A stretch of 64,000 nucleotides of DNA from Pachyseris speciosa (GCA_016490735.1 JAEMWC010000355.1:471001-535000); one strand, 5' to 3'; positions 12,345-24,894 are shown, counted from the stretch's first letter. Made by a program: numbers and translations. Notes: generated from the sequence alone by a model not told the origin.

Positions 12345-14171
12345 GTAATATTAACAGTAAAAGTAATATTATAAAAACATGCAAACAGAACTAGGCAAAT
12401 AGAATGCTTTCGAGGCTTAGTAGCCAATAGATTTACAGCACAACAAATTAAAAACTCGAGTATTTTAAAGAAGGGAGATGTTGTTCATTGAGAAATTCGA
12501 GCACTCCCTGATAATTGTAAAAGACACCACCTTGTTGTTGTCATTCTTGGGTCTTGCAAATACAACTCCATCGATGTTCCAAGTCTTGTGAACAAGGTGT
12601 TTCCCTTGTTCTTTCACTCAAGAGTTGAAGTATGCCGAGTCTCGGTTTTGTTAGATCTTCGTTAATGTAGACCTGAGAACATTTATTCTTCAATTCTCTA
12701 CGTTTCTTGAGGTTTTTCATCTTGGTGTTATGGATAGTAAATTTCACGATGATCGATCTGCCGTGGCTTGTCGCGTTGATGTTTTCCAACACGCAGGCCC
12801 CAAAGAATGCGACAGGGTTTTAATTCATAGCTGAATTTTACAATTACAAAGTAGTTTCTTTTGGTCCTTGTCTAAGAATAGGAAATTTCTTATTTTCTTG
12901 CTTATGGTCGCAGGAAAATTTATTAGAAAAAACTCGGTGGATATTACTTCTGCCTTCACGCTCAGGTCTCGCAGCTTGTATGCTTAATCGTATTTATACT
13001 TTATTTTGTACATGTTTGAAATACCATCCACGTTACAACCCTCACACGCTCATGAAATAAACAGTCGAGCAAGAATCTACGCCTTTACTACCCCCTGAAA
13101 CTTGAAAACACTGAGCCAAGAGAGATGCGAAGACAAATACAATACTTACCAGGAGAGGGACAGGTAAAACGCTTAATCCAAGTATAATGAATAAATTTTG
13201 AAATAAGAATCGAGGGTTGAGTGAGTGAGTGAGTGAGTGCCATATGACTTTCGATTCTTACCTGAATGGTCTGGCTTTAGGCTAGTCCGGTTTTCAGGGT
13301 AGATCAGTGGCACGGTTACAACACTTATCTTCGCCAAGACCAAATCGATTCAGATGTTGTATCGACCAATGCAATTGTATCTTATCATTTTCACACGCTT
13401 TTCTCTCCTCGTGGTTTCCAATATTTGCGATAGAGCTCACCACGGAAATGAAATGCATACCGGTTTACCGGACTGACAGCTTTTGAAAGGGAAAATTTGT
13501 TATTGATGAATGTGTCACATACCCAGTGAATTGACGGAGGTTTCATACCTATTAAGGAAATACTGTAAAGTAAACTTGACTGTTAAAACCATTTTAAAGA
13601 AAAATATCGATCATATTTTTTAGGATGTAAATAAGTCCAGAGAAGATTTAATTGACTTTTATAAACGCTTCGACTAGCCTTCACGAGAGAGACAATAGTG
13701 CGGCAAAAGGAATTTTTCTAATATCAGGTAATATTCAGCAACTATGCTGACGCAACCCAGTGGTTAACCGAATAACACCTTTCCGAGAAGTGTGCCAAAA
13801 GTTTTTCTAGTGTGCTCATTAAGTTTTGTACAAATGCTGAGATCCTTTGTCTCAAGGCAGGACTATTTGGGAACGACGTAAAAGTTATGGGTATTTTTTT
13901 TTTTTGCGACACACAATTTAAGCAAGGAATCATGGAAGTAAGTAGAACTGTTGTAAAACGTATATTAAGCGACCTATTTCGTCCATCGCTAAGGAGGTTA
14001 GCTACTACCTGCGTTAGCAAATGCAAGCGTTCTAAATTCAGTGTGGTATGAATTTAAACTCACTTTTTAAATTCATTCTAGGCGTTTTATTTCCTTGTTT
14101 GTTGAGGGTCATAACTGTAGTCTGCAGTTTTATAGCAATAAAAGTATTTGATATTATATAATAAGGTGAAT
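12345..14171. other. Non-coding; (GAGT)n only
   Basis: A (GTGA)n run lies at 13218-13239. I see no gene in the rest. Confidence 0.4.
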
Positions 14172-14528
14172 ACAAATAGTGGAATAGAGAATTAACTCTA
14201 AAGTGTAAATTAAAGTGCTACTTAAACCCATGAATAACCCACTGGACGTTAGCCCTAGTAAAGGGAAACAGGGAACCACACGAGGCAAAGAAAAAATCTT
14301 TTGACCTCGGTGGGAATCGAACCCACGACCTCCGGATTAGATCTACCGTTACGGTAGATCTAATCCGGAGGTCGTGGGTTCGATTCCCACCGAGGTCAAA
14401 AGATTTTTTCTTTGCCTCGTGTGGTTCCCTCTTTCCCTTTACTAGGGCTAACGCCCAGTGGGTTATTCATGGGTTTAAGTAGCACTTTAATTTACACTTT
14501 AGAGTTAATTCTCTATTCCACTATTTGT
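14172..14528. repeat. Large foldback element with tRNA-like T-arm
   Basis: Arms of about 178 bases (14172-14349 and 14351-14528) are near-perfect inverted copies meeting at a one-base axis. Next to the axis each arm carries a T-arm-like hairpin, GTGGGTTCGATTCCCAC, followed by CGAGGTC, which would be the 3' acceptor strand of a tRNA. The 5' half of a tRNA is missing. This is a tRNA-derived palindromic repeat, not a functional tRNA gene. Confidence 0.88.
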
Positions 14529-14712
14529 GTTCCTAGTGCTACGCGGCACAACATTAACATTAATAAGGTGAATAGTTCGCGCGTTGTGATTGGTTCTTAG
14601 CTTTGATCTATTAGAGGACAGATACACAGATAACGTCATCACGACCCAGTTTTTTCCAGAAATGTGAAAATAAACAAGTTTTGCGCTTGCATTTTGTTTT
14701 TTTATTATATAA

Positions 14713-14899
14713 AACAAATAGATTTCATGTTGCCGTGCGTCTGTTCAGTAATAGATCACAGAAGACGTCAAACTGTGTTAAAAACATCAGTGACACACTC
14801 GCCTGCGGCTCGTGTGCCACGTCTTTGTTTTTACCACATTTTGACGTCATCTGTGATCTATTACTGAACAGACGCACGGCAACTTGAAATCTACTTGTT
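14713..14899. repeat. Foldback element, about 73-bp arms
   Basis: Left arm about 14713-14786 (contains TTGCCGTGCGTCTGTTCAG), right arm about 14826-14899 (its complement), with a 39-base spacer containing CGCCTGCGGCTCGTG. It could extrude as a cruciform, and looks like a small foldback MITE. Confidence 0.88.
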
Positions 14900-15698
14900 A
14901 AATATTTACCCATCAAATTGTTTGATTTTAATTATCTTGTGCGTGACTGCGCTAAAGTTTCCATCACGAAGAAAAGGGGTGAAGGCAGTTTAGTTCGAGT
15001 ATACAGGACCAAAATTAATTGACAAGAAAAATAGACCTAGTTTATACAGGGAATTTAATTGCTTGAGGGACTTGGATTAACGTGCGACGTAAACTGTACC
15101 TAGTACGTGCATAGGAACCTAGACTTCGTCTCCACGATATTTCCTTTAGCATTTAATTGTTAGTGTGGAATTGCGGTTCAGAATAAATATCAGTAATTAT
15201 AACAAACATTTCAAATTGTGTTTTAATCGTGCTAACAGGGAATGACTCCAGTAAATTATTTACTGGTCAGTAGGACAATGTCGAATTAGATTTATCAGGT
15301 TGCGTACTAAACTAAACTAAATTTCTGCTGTTCGCTGATCGTTATTACTGTAATGCTGTAGTTTCTGATATTCCTTAACCTGGACTGAGTTTCTCTAACA
15401 ACTGGGCCCTTGTCCAAAAAGATTGTAGCAAATGTTAGTTGGCCTTGGTACTAAAGGACTTAAAAAATGACCCTGTTGTTTTGTAACAAACGTCTGCTGT
15501 CGTAGTTTTCACTTTTCTATATTTTCTTCACCTTCAAATTTTCAAAACTTGCTCTGAATAAAATATCGTGTTTGATTTAATTCTGTGTCTGAAAGAAAAC
15601 GGGTTCTTTTCTTTCGTTGTTTAGTGCAAAATGTTAATGCGGTGTTGAGCCTTGGTGATACACCCTGTGCATTTCGCCTCGGATTCATGATGTATGCC

Positions 15699-16228
15699 AT
15701 GGTTAGAAAAATTCACAACAAATGGCTATGAAGCTTTAAAAAAGAGAGAAATCGGAGATGAAAATAAGACAAGACAAGAAAATGCTTACACGAACCTTTC
15801 TGTTGTTGTGAATATCCTTCCTCAACTTACAATTTTTTCTCCACTGCAAAAGACAATTGCTTAATTACTGGATGCGTCTTCCAATTCTACATAGATTAGA
15901 GTGCGTTTTATCTGCAAAATCATTTATCATTAAATGGTTCATTTCATCCTCGCAGTTGTGATATATGATTCACTTCATATATCATTCACACTGTTGAACC
16001 TTGATGTGTATTTTGCTTTTGTCAATAAGGGTTCCTGATGTAAGTCATGGTTAGAAAAATCCACAAAAAGTATGACATGAAACTTTAAGAGAGGAATAGA
16101 GGGAAACATTTTTAAGACACGACCATTGCAAGAATATACTTACACGAACTTTCCGGTTGTTGTTAATCTCCTTCTTCAAGAGATAATTCTTTCTCCACTG
16201 CAAAGCTGCTTAGCTACTGGATCATGGC
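15699..16228. repeat. Direct duplication of about 185 bp
   Basis: 15699-15880 and 16041-16228 align with scattered mismatches (GGTTAGAAAAATTCACAA against GGTTAGAAAAATCCACAA; TTTCTCCACTGCAAA in both). The copies lie 342 bases apart. Each holds a minus-strand GTTCGTGTAAG that would serve as a splice donor, but no intact exon is supported. Confidence 0.65.
15943..15992. repeat. Partial copy of the TATATCATTCACA foldback family
   Basis: TTCATCCTCGCAGTTGTG followed by ATATATGATTCACTTCATAT is the same terminal motif found in the foldback at 61709-62274. This copy is a short fragment. Confidence 0.7.
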
Positions 16229-17795
16229 AAGAAAAGAGGGACACGCGTGCGCAGTTCGTAGCGACACTTAGAAAAATCGTGAACGTTTCGCAAGTTCCAG
16301 GTTTTCGCAAGTTCGAAGTACAGCCGGCCATTTTGTTATTTCATTCTTCTCTTTCCCAGGCTTTTTACGGATAGAAATCCTCGGTAAAAGACTGAGAATG
16401 ACAACAAATCCTTCCGGCGAGATAGCGGGAAAATTAAACAGGAGGAAATCAAATTATCAATTAGCCGTGATCGTTCGAAGTACAGTACACTTTCATTCGC
16501 CAAGAATGTCCGATATTTCACCTCAACAGCCAAAAATCGATTTATTTATTAGTGGAAATTTTCCAGATAACAAACTGTCTTTATTATCTTTATTTCTTTG
16601 CTGTCGCAGACAACCGTAGATTACTCGACAGGGCCGCCATCTTTTTTTTTAATTTTGAATCTCGCCAAAGAAAGAAAGTAATTGACAGCTCTCTAGACAG
16701 CTCGGAAGTGACTCCGCCCCCTCATGTCCCTCATTTCTATCTTCCTTTTCTACATACATGTAGATTAGAGCCGCAAGTTATCGCTTATCATTGATGGTTC
16801 ATTTCCGTTTCTGACGTCATATTTGTTTTTTGTTTATAATTAGCAAACACCTTCTCATCGGAAAATTCCGTCCATGTTCATCATCTTTTATTCTTATTTT
16901 TGCAAGTCTTACAATGTCAAGGAACTAATTTCAGGATTTCAGCCTCAAAACAACATCTGTTTTTTACGTTTTCCTTTATTATTCTATTCGTGCGGAGTTA
17001 TGTCAACAAAGTATTTAGTCGGGATTCTATCAGTAATATTGCACGTCTTATATTACGGCCGCAAGAAGTCTTGACACGTTCACAACGAACTTTCAGATGG
17101 TTCATGTGCACGGCGTTAGCAGACTAATCTGAATCGAGGCAATACAAAACGTTTCCTTGCTAACTTTCCAGATCTGTAGCATAAATTTTGAGGAAAGCAT
17201 ATGAAAATTTATAGGTTAACATTCTGGAATGCGCTGGAGCATCCAAAGCTATCCGAATGACTACTTTAAAATTTAATCAGAAAATTGATATATAGGGCTC
17301 AATATTGTGCTATTTTACTCCTGTTCTAATTAAATGACATGATTGTTGCCCGCTTATACAAATTTTCCAAAACAATGCTCTTCCAAAAACATCTGCCCAA
17401 AACTTTTTGCTATCTGATGGAGGCGTTTCTCTCAGTAACGAAAACACATATATGCGCCGTAAAAATGCTTACTTAATTATAAGGAGGTGATTAGCCCCTG
17501 GTTTCCAGTTACATTTAGAACAAACTAATTGTATAATTGCTCATCGCGAAATAATGTTTATTTTACATTGGTAAAACTGTCAATATCTTTAAGTTTGAAT
17601 CGAGTAGCAGTGACAACCCGTCTTTAAAGGAGTTTGAGTAATTATTAGAGAGATAAAAAATCACTTAACTAATGCGTAACAGTGAAATAACAAATTTTCA
17701 GGGAAGATAAGCACCAAAGAGACAAGAATAAATGCAAATATGGCGAGGATGGTGAAAGATGGAGAAGATTGAAACGGATTGCAAATTATAGCAAA

Positions 17796-17902
17796 AGCGA
17801 CCTCGCGATACGGGTTCAAATCCCGTTGAAGTCTTGAATTTTTTTCAGGCTTCTTTTCGCAATTGCATAAATTGCGTTCACAACTGCGAGAATCATTCTT
17901 CT
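17796..17902 (+). repeat. Truncated tRNA-like repeat (same family as 61.7-62.3 kb)
   Basis: Reads GCGACCTCGCGATACGGGTT, then a T-arm-like CGGGTTCAAATCCCG, TTGAAGTC, TTTTTTTCAGGCTTC, AATTGCG and ACAACTGCGAG. This matches one arm of the foldback at 61.7-62.3 kb but lacks the 5' tRNA half. Confidence 0.75.
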
Positions 17903-18513
17903 TTTGGTTTCTTGTAACTTTGTCAGTTAACAAGATTCTTCACTCAGATTTTCACTTTGTGCAAATAATGACTGTTAAAAATGCCTTTTGAAAGTTTGAG
18001 AGAAATTTTTGTGGTATTTGGATTGCGTCTTGTGAGAGGATTTTTACTGAAAAAGTATGAACATCAAAGGAACGAACATGCTTATTTTTTCGTTAGTTCT
18101 TTCGGATATCAAGCCAATCAGCGACCAGACTCCTATTAGCCAATCACCTACTCTCTTTTATGTGCCGAAGCACATATCGTAGAGATTTCAAAACGGCGAT
18201 TATTGGCAGTGATTCTTCAGACTGAGTTGCATTTATGAACCATTGATCGCGCCTTAGCCGATCATTTATGATTACGTCTGTTGCAGGAAATATTCATCAA
18301 GGCCATTCAGTGAACATTCAAGGGCTACCAGTGTGCATTTAGATCACATTCAGCTTTGGTTTTCGATCTCTCGGATTCGTTCGATTCTTGCACGAAAACA
18401 ATCATCGATAATGAGATATAGATAAACAAATGCTATATAATGGAGGTCGCACGTATATACATGCTCTGACTGATGAAATGGTGCCTGACACGTACAATCT
18501 CTCAAGAAACGAG

Positions 18514-18925
18514 TTATCGAAGATTGTAGATAAATGATGAACAAAAGTTCAAAAATACTGCGTGGCACTATTACGGATGAAAGTGTTAAAAACAAAAGGT
18601 AGTGAAGTGCCAAAAAGTAGTTTGAAAGACAAACCATACGTTTCGGGCTTAGCCATCTTCAAGATGGGAACTACCCGACCACGCGGCCTGAACATTAACT
18701 TTTCTTTCCTTTGAGACTTACACGCGCGCGCACAAATTATTGCGTGTGTTTTTTTAAAAATCAACCGTTGTCTCTCCTCACGCATTGGTTGTTGTCGTGA
18801 GCAACTTTAAATCCTTTTCGCACCACTGATGAAGGGCTAAGCCCGAAACGTATGGTTTGTCTTTCAAACTACTTTTTGGCACTTCACTACCTTTTGTTTT
18901 TAACACTTGTATCGAAGATTGTAGC
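18514..18925. mobile_element. Penelope-like pLTR pair with hammerhead-like core
   Basis: Inverted arms at about 18582-18654 and 18835-18908 (AGTGCCAAAAAGTAGTTTG and its complement) enclose a unique core. A 15-bp direct repeat, TATCGAAGATTGTAG, flanks the unit at about 18515 and 18910 and could be a target-site duplication. At 18826-18848 the plus strand reads CTGATGA, then GGGC-TAA-GCCC, then GAAAC: the order of the conserved hammerhead core CUGAUGA / stem II / GAAA. Penelope-like elements are known to carry hammerhead motifs in their terminal repeats. There is an extra A before stem II, and I found no good stem III/cleavage strand, so self-cleavage is doubtful. Confidence 0.5.
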
Positions 18926-20149
18926 CTACTAAACAATACTGAGTATTGTTTAAACTACCGGGACGGCACTCAACTTCTCTTTGCATTGAGAACTACTAGT
19001 TTTTAGAAATTAGAGCTCAGTATTAGATGGTGGAATCAGTATTAGAAAATTTACAGCACGGCATACCGTTAAAGCAAACCAAATAGAACCATTATAGTGA
19101 GATTTCGTTAAAATCTATTTTTTTTTTTTTAGGTAAATAGCATTCGTGTTAAATAATAATTTATACGCTTCAAAGTGATCTTTATCGGAGACAGAAAATG
19201 ATGCTACTAACAATAACGTTTATCTTGCTTTTACGTACAGCCATTTCTAACGAACTTATTCGATAATATCTTATCAAACCGGTAAGATTTAATCAGGAAT
19301 TACTAGGATTAGCAATTCACTCAGAGTTTGATACTAGCCTTACACATATCCCTGTAGCTCCATGGTTTCAGATTAATCGGCTTACCTTTTAAGGTATGAC
19401 TTTGTTATACAATTTTAAGATGGACGGGTACAGACAAGAATTTGATGCAGGGCTCTCTTAAGGGAGTAGGGGCACAGAAAAGGAGGCTTTCCGAGTTTCC
19501 GGCTTCTTTCTTTCAGTCTGTTGTTACATGCAGGTGCTGCCGGCTCAGGAAATTTGTTCCAGACAGTATTTCTCCCAAAGAATTATTTTACCGAATTTTT
19601 AATTAAATTAGTTGCATGTCGTCTCCGCTGTCATAAATCTCGTATCCGGCTCTTAAATTAGAAATGGGTGAAATTTACCACTGTTAGCAAAAGCTGGCAG
19701 CATTCTTGACAGAAGCCCATGTTTCGCATAGTTATTAAAACTGAGATCCGGTGAAACATTGTTTCCACACTTCCTTGTCTTCTAATCAAAGTAGATTACT
19801 GTTTCAATATATTTGATTTTAATATCAGATTCGCAAATGTAGTACAGATTACATTTGTTTTGACTTAGGATGGCACAAGTGCACCCATGAAAAGCGGTTA
19901 AACGCTTTCTTTCGCGGATATATTTTGAACAACATCAAAGCGGCTAAGACTGTACTTTTTTTTCTTTTGCAGACGTCTTAAAAGAGAAACGACACAATTA
20001 ATTAAGGTTTTCATTCACCAGTCATTACAATGACAATCTATTTGCCGACTAAGTTTGTCAAACGTATTAAATAATATGGTTTTTCTAGAGCCACACCACA
20101 TTCAGCCTTTTCATCTTGAAATCACACTCGGCCGCCAAACCTAATTGAA
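18926..20149. other. Upstream region of the PAN/EGF gene
   Basis: AT-rich; I see no exon or obvious TATA-type promoter that I can place with confidence. Confidence 0.35.
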
Positions 20150-21866
20150 ATGAAACTTGCGAGGCTACTTTTTGGGTATTTTTGCTGTTTCATGTTCATA
20201 AATGGCTGTCTCTCTGCTAAAGAGGGAAAAAATGGTTTGAGGAGCAATTTAGATGGCCAGTCGTCTGGATATGCAAGTTTTATTGACAATCGCAATCGCT
20301 ACCTGAGAATACAGCACATCTTAAACGGAGATGCGATATATGACTTACTGCAATGTGCACTCAACTGCCTTGTTACAATGGGATGCCGATCTTTCAACTT
20401 GAGACTACAAGCCGATTTTGACGGAAAACACGTGTGTGAGTTATTAGCCGTGGACAAGTTTAACCACTCCAAGCAGTACGAAGTTAGCACCGAATTTCAT
20501 CATTACAGCATTGCGGTGAGAGTTTCTTTTTCTAAGCCAATCTTTCGATTTATGATTATTTATTTTCAAAAGAACTGGTCAAGAGTGGGTGTGGCACAGC
20601 GAAGACCTAATCGTTGCGTCAGAGTCTGACAACGGAGGAAAAGCGTGTACGGATGTATATGCACTTTACGTCTAAAGAGCTCTATCTCCCATGCTCTTAA
20701 ATCTTTCGATTTATGGTTATTTATTTTCAATCACTTTCTTCATGATTTTACGTGGATGGGCTGAGCACGTATGCTGGCGGACACCATCATTTCAGTAACA
20801 GCTAGCTCGCTGCGTTTGACAGAAGTGTTTGTCTTAAAGGGTGTTCATACACCCGGCGTAAATTGACTGGCGTCCATTTTAGGTCCATTTTAGAAAGGTG
20901 AACGTCTTACGTTGTGTTTAATTTTTAGAGTCCATGTGAGAACGCACCGTGTCGGCATGGCTCAACATGTCTCCCACTGTACGGGACGATGAATTTTGTG
21001 TGCAACTGCCTTCCTCAATACACCGGAGATTTCTGTCACATACAAGGTAAATCTCTTGCTTTTAAGTGCCACAATTTATGCTGTAAGAGGATATCATTAA
21101 GTGTTTATATTTTTCACAAAGTAATGTTTACTAAAAAAACTGTACAACATTTCGAAAATTATTGTTCTGATATGTTAGATTAAATTCTTTATATTCTACC
21201 TAGAGTTTCCATCGCGTCCGTGGTTACAATTCAAGTCAAAGACTGAACAATCGAATCAGCAGGCTGTTCAAATTCTAAGCCGAACTGAAGTTGAGGGCTT
21301 GGTATTTTATTTTTCTGCTATTAGCTGCCTTTCAAGGGGTTTGATTTTCTTTCAACGGGGAAGACCTCATTTCTAAATTTGGTCTGAGAAGTATGCTGTA
21401 AGCATAACAATACGAATTGTATTATTCTTGTGTTTCAGTTCCCGCGTGGGTGAAAGTTAACACCAATGAAGTGTGTTTTGGAGCCCGAAACAACTCATAC
21501 GGGTCATTTAACATGAAGTCTGGCGGGAACGTCAAGACATTTAAACTCGTGCATCTCTCAGGCAAAGTAACGTGTAATGGTGGGGCCTATAGTTACTGGG
21601 GGTGTGGCATAGGAAATTACGAACTTCGAACTTTCCTCACTAATGATAGCAATGTGGTTGTTTTTGCGCAAAAGTCGCGAACCACGCACTATAAACTGCC
21701 GGGTGAGTGGACTAATACCGCCGAGTTGACATTCAACCTCACTGTACCCTTGAGAGTAGGAATTGGTCAAGAGTTCAGGGTGTGGTACAGCGAAGACCTA
21801 ATCGGAACGTCAGAGTCTGACTACGGAGGTAAAACGTGTACGGATGTATACGCACTTTACGTCTAA
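20150..21866 (+). CDS. Secreted PAN/apple-EGF protein, three exons
   Basis: Probable exons 20150-20515, 20929-21046 and 21439-21866, with GT-AG introns (donors GTGAG and GTAAAT; acceptors TTTTTAG and TGTTTCAG) and a 912-base frame encoding 303 residues. Residues 1-23 are a signal peptide (MKLARLLFGYFCC start). Residues about 30-122 form a PAN/apple-like region with Cys at 69, 73, 79 and 96. Exon 2 encodes one EGF-like module with six Cys (125, 130, 136, 147, 149, 158). Exon 3 encodes a roughly 140-residue C-terminal domain starting VPAWVKVN, with EFRVWYSEDL and GGKTCTDVY near its end. I do not know a name for that domain. The exon-per-domain layout is typical of cnidarian extracellular proteins. 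Likely secreted or matrix-associated; function unknown. A decayed paralogue lies 5 kb downstream. Confidence 0.85.
20540..20730 (+). repeat. Copy of the gene's own 3' end inside intron 1
   Basis: 20575-20696 is a diverged copy of 21763-21886, covering the last about 34 codons, the stop codon and the first bases of the 3' UTR (TACGTCTAAAGAGCTCTATC occurs near both ends). The copy is bounded by 30-bp direct repeats differing at one base (ATCTTTCGATTTATG at 20540 and 20701). It is out of frame with exon 1 and lies in the same orientation. Confidence 0.88.
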
Positions 21867-21886
21867 AGAGCTCTATCTCCCATGCT

Positions 21887-22330
21887 CATGGTGTAGATTG
21901 AGTTATTAGCTCTCCGTTTGACTGACAACAAGTCAGTTATCAAATCAGTGATATTTTTCAAACCAACTATTATTTAACAGTTTGCAAAACGTTATAAGGA
22001 ATGATATCAGGCGAGGTAATTCCAGTGCTATGTGTTCATAGATATTTCCGTAGAGGAATGTGTACAATGACATGGAATCAGATATGTTCTTCGTTTCGTT
22101 TCTCTTTTTGAGTGAAAATAACATATTTTTATTTAGATTTACTTTTCAGCATGAACGCCCACCCTGGCTAACAGCCTCTCAAGTAGGGAGAAATGCAGCA
22201 CGAAAAATTAAAGCAGTATAATAAATTATCCTAAAAAACTTGACTGAAGTAGCAATAATCAACGAGACAGCTGGTTTTCCAGACGTCAAAGCGAGAATCT
22301 TATCCTCCCTTAAAAGAAAGATGATTTTAC
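21887..22330. other. 3' flank of the PAN/EGF gene
   Basis: No coding segment seen. It presumably holds the 3' UTR; I cannot place the polyadenylation site. Confidence 0.35.
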
Positions 22331-22875
22331 ACAGGCAAGTAAAAACTAGCGATATAATGTTCCGACGGTTCGGCGACTTCATGACGCGATTCCCAACTAA
22401 TGAATAATACAAGCGAGTTCAACGGAGTAAATTCTTAGATTTACATTAATAGAGGTAATTTAAATAAATACTTTGGCGCGGATCGAATCTATTTGTACAT
22501 TCAAGCGTGGTCTTAATTGTTTGATGTACAGCATTTCATTAATTAAACAATCAAATTTGAAACAACTAAGGAGGTCTTCAGGGACTGCACTCCCGTGGTC
22601 ATTATCATAATGTTTCCGTACAGAGGATGAAGCGCTGTTGTGGCCAACGACGTGCATGCAGAGGTCCACGAGTATAACCAACATAGCTACCTGTATCGCA
22701 CAGGTTACATTGGAAGCGGTAAACTACGCACTGTTGGTTAACTAGCTGTGGTTTGGGCTAAAATTCTTACTCCGTTGAACTCGCTTGTATTATTCCTTCC
22801 TTGAGAATGGCGTCATGAGGTCGCCGAAACGTTGGAAGATTATATCACTAGTTTTTACTTGCCTGTGTATTTCTA
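22331..22875 (-). mobile_element. Penelope-like element fragment with GIY-YIG endonuclease
   Basis: On the minus strand, about 22760-22462 encodes the C-terminal endonuclease of a Penelope-like retroelement: CVVYRFQCNLC, then YVGYTRGPLHAR (the GIY-YIG-type motif), then in another frame SSSVRKHYDNDH and FDCLINEMLYIKQLRP. One frameshift separates the halves. Inverted terminal pieces flank it: 22331-22438 and 22765-22875 share TCCGTTGAACTCGCTTGTAT and GTCGCCGAAACGTTGGAA-type sequence. Penelope elements characteristically have such inverted or partial terminal repeats and a GIY-YIG domain. The reverse transcriptase is missing, so this is a truncated, inactive copy. Confidence 0.82.
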
Positions 22876-24894
22876 AAGCATTATTAAAGATGATTTTGTT
22901 TCCGAAATTGTAACTATCTGACAACATACTAATCACTGGTCTCTCGAAACTACTTAGTAATGATTCCCCCAGCATGGATCTCTAATTTCTAAGTCTTAGC
23001 AATCTTCTGTCTCACTCTCTCGAGCGGGAAAAGATTGTTTGGAGCCAAACGACATTGTTCGTTGAAAATAAAAAATTTCCTGCTTCCGCTACTAAAACCC
23101 TTTAATCAAAATCTTAAAACAACTTCCTTTGGTGGCATGTAGATATTGCATCTTTCATAAAAGATACTACGCCTCGTTTCACTGATGAGAAGGTGAAATC
23201 TGACGGGTTTTGAATGTTGGCTAGAAATATATTTTCTCAGAATAGTCGGAAGCCATATATATCTTTTCTCTATGAAAAAAAAAGTTTATTAATAATTAGC
23301 GTTCACTTGGTAGAAAACCGTTGCACCTGTAGAGTTTAACTGACAATTTTCAATTAATTGTTGACCTAAAACCAAAACCCAAATAACTACTTTGGCCGAT
23401 CACAAAAACTGAGCACAAACAGGGCAATGAACCGATCACAATCCGGAAAATAACACGTGTATATAACCATCGTTTGAAATTGCCTCTCACTGGACAATCT
23501 GACGTTCTAAAATTAACGGCAAGGGTAAAAGAACGGAAAGATGGCCAGTATGTACGACACGTAAACCCAGGCTGGGCAGAGAGTTTCGCGCGTTCCTTGG
23601 GGCTTATGTTTCTTTCGCGCTTCCCGAGGTTCGCATAGTTGTGCTTATCGGCCAGTCCCAGGATGAAAATTAATTAACTTAGTTAACTTTCCCGTTCTGT
23701 AAGTGGGTTTTCGTCATTAGTCTCATCTTTCCACCAACCTGAGAAAGAATCAAATTTGCGTCAGCGTATTTGAATGATGTCCCATCGCGAAACCAGCCTT
23801 AAATCATGACGAAAAAATTGAAAGAAAACAACGGGAATGATTTTGTGTTTCATCCTTTATAAATAACCGAGAAGAAAGACTTTTATAAGTAAGAAAATAA
23901 ATTCAACGGAATCATCGCCGAGATATCTCCCGCAGCTTAGGACCACGAGGACCATCGCCATCTTACAACTGTAGGGACTACATCTTCACAGAAATTAAAA
24001 ACGATGAATAATTACCAAATTTTTAAGAAATCACCACTCGTAAGACTCTACCATATAGCGCTTCTCTCATTGCGTCTACTAACATTCAGATTGTAGCAGT
24101 AAGCATAGACTGTTTGCAGTCGGTTTTTCTCTCGAATTTCTCTCTTGAACCCTCTTGCCCACCGGGGAAAAAAATTGGGTCGAGAAGGATTGGGAGTTGT
24201 TTTGCGAACGTGTACGCGAGGATGAGAACTCGACGCGGAGTTTTAGAGAAAAGGCGGACTGATAGAAGTCTACAGTTTCGAATCTGCTGTTGCTCAACGG
24301 TAGAGCATCCGATCTAGTACAGTAATAACTTTGACTCCTGTTGGATGAACGGAATTTAAAATTTTTCAGACTATGATGAGTGTGATAGGACAGAAATAGT
24401 GTTTATATCGATAGGACAGAAATAGAAATAGTGCAGAAATAGTGCTTATCAGTCCTAACTAGTTTGTCTGTTTTTTTTTTTTTTTTTTTTCTTAAAAGTG
24501 TACATGGTAAACAAGCGATAAGAAAGAATCAGTATAACGGGATTTGAAGGTATCTGTGATTTTTAAAACGCAAAACCGCCCACGAAAAGATTGGCACTAG
24601 CGTCAGTTCTGACGCCGGTATCTTCACGACAAACCAACAGCTAAAACTATTTATAAAGTATTTAAGATAGTACGCGCGCACTCATTGGTCAATATGTGTA
24701 TTTCGATGAGAATATGTAAACACGGTTGTGACGTCACTTTCTCTGTGTTTTCCGGTACAATTTGAAAACATTTCAAAGCTTTCGCAAGACTCGTAAGTAA
24801 TTTTAAGTACAAATATTAAGGAAACAGAGAAAAAATGGCTTCAATTTGAGGCCGTGTTTAGCTATCTCTTCCCCCTTGAACCCGAAGAAAGAAA
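22876..24894. other. Non-coding
   Basis: AT-rich. Contains a short tRNA-A/B-box-like GCTCAACGGTAGAGCATCC (24283-24308) and poly-T at 24471-24490. I see no gene. Confidence 0.35.

Noticed and set aside
14300..14400. tRNA genes at the palindrome axis
   Set aside because: Only the T-arm and 3' acceptor strand are present.
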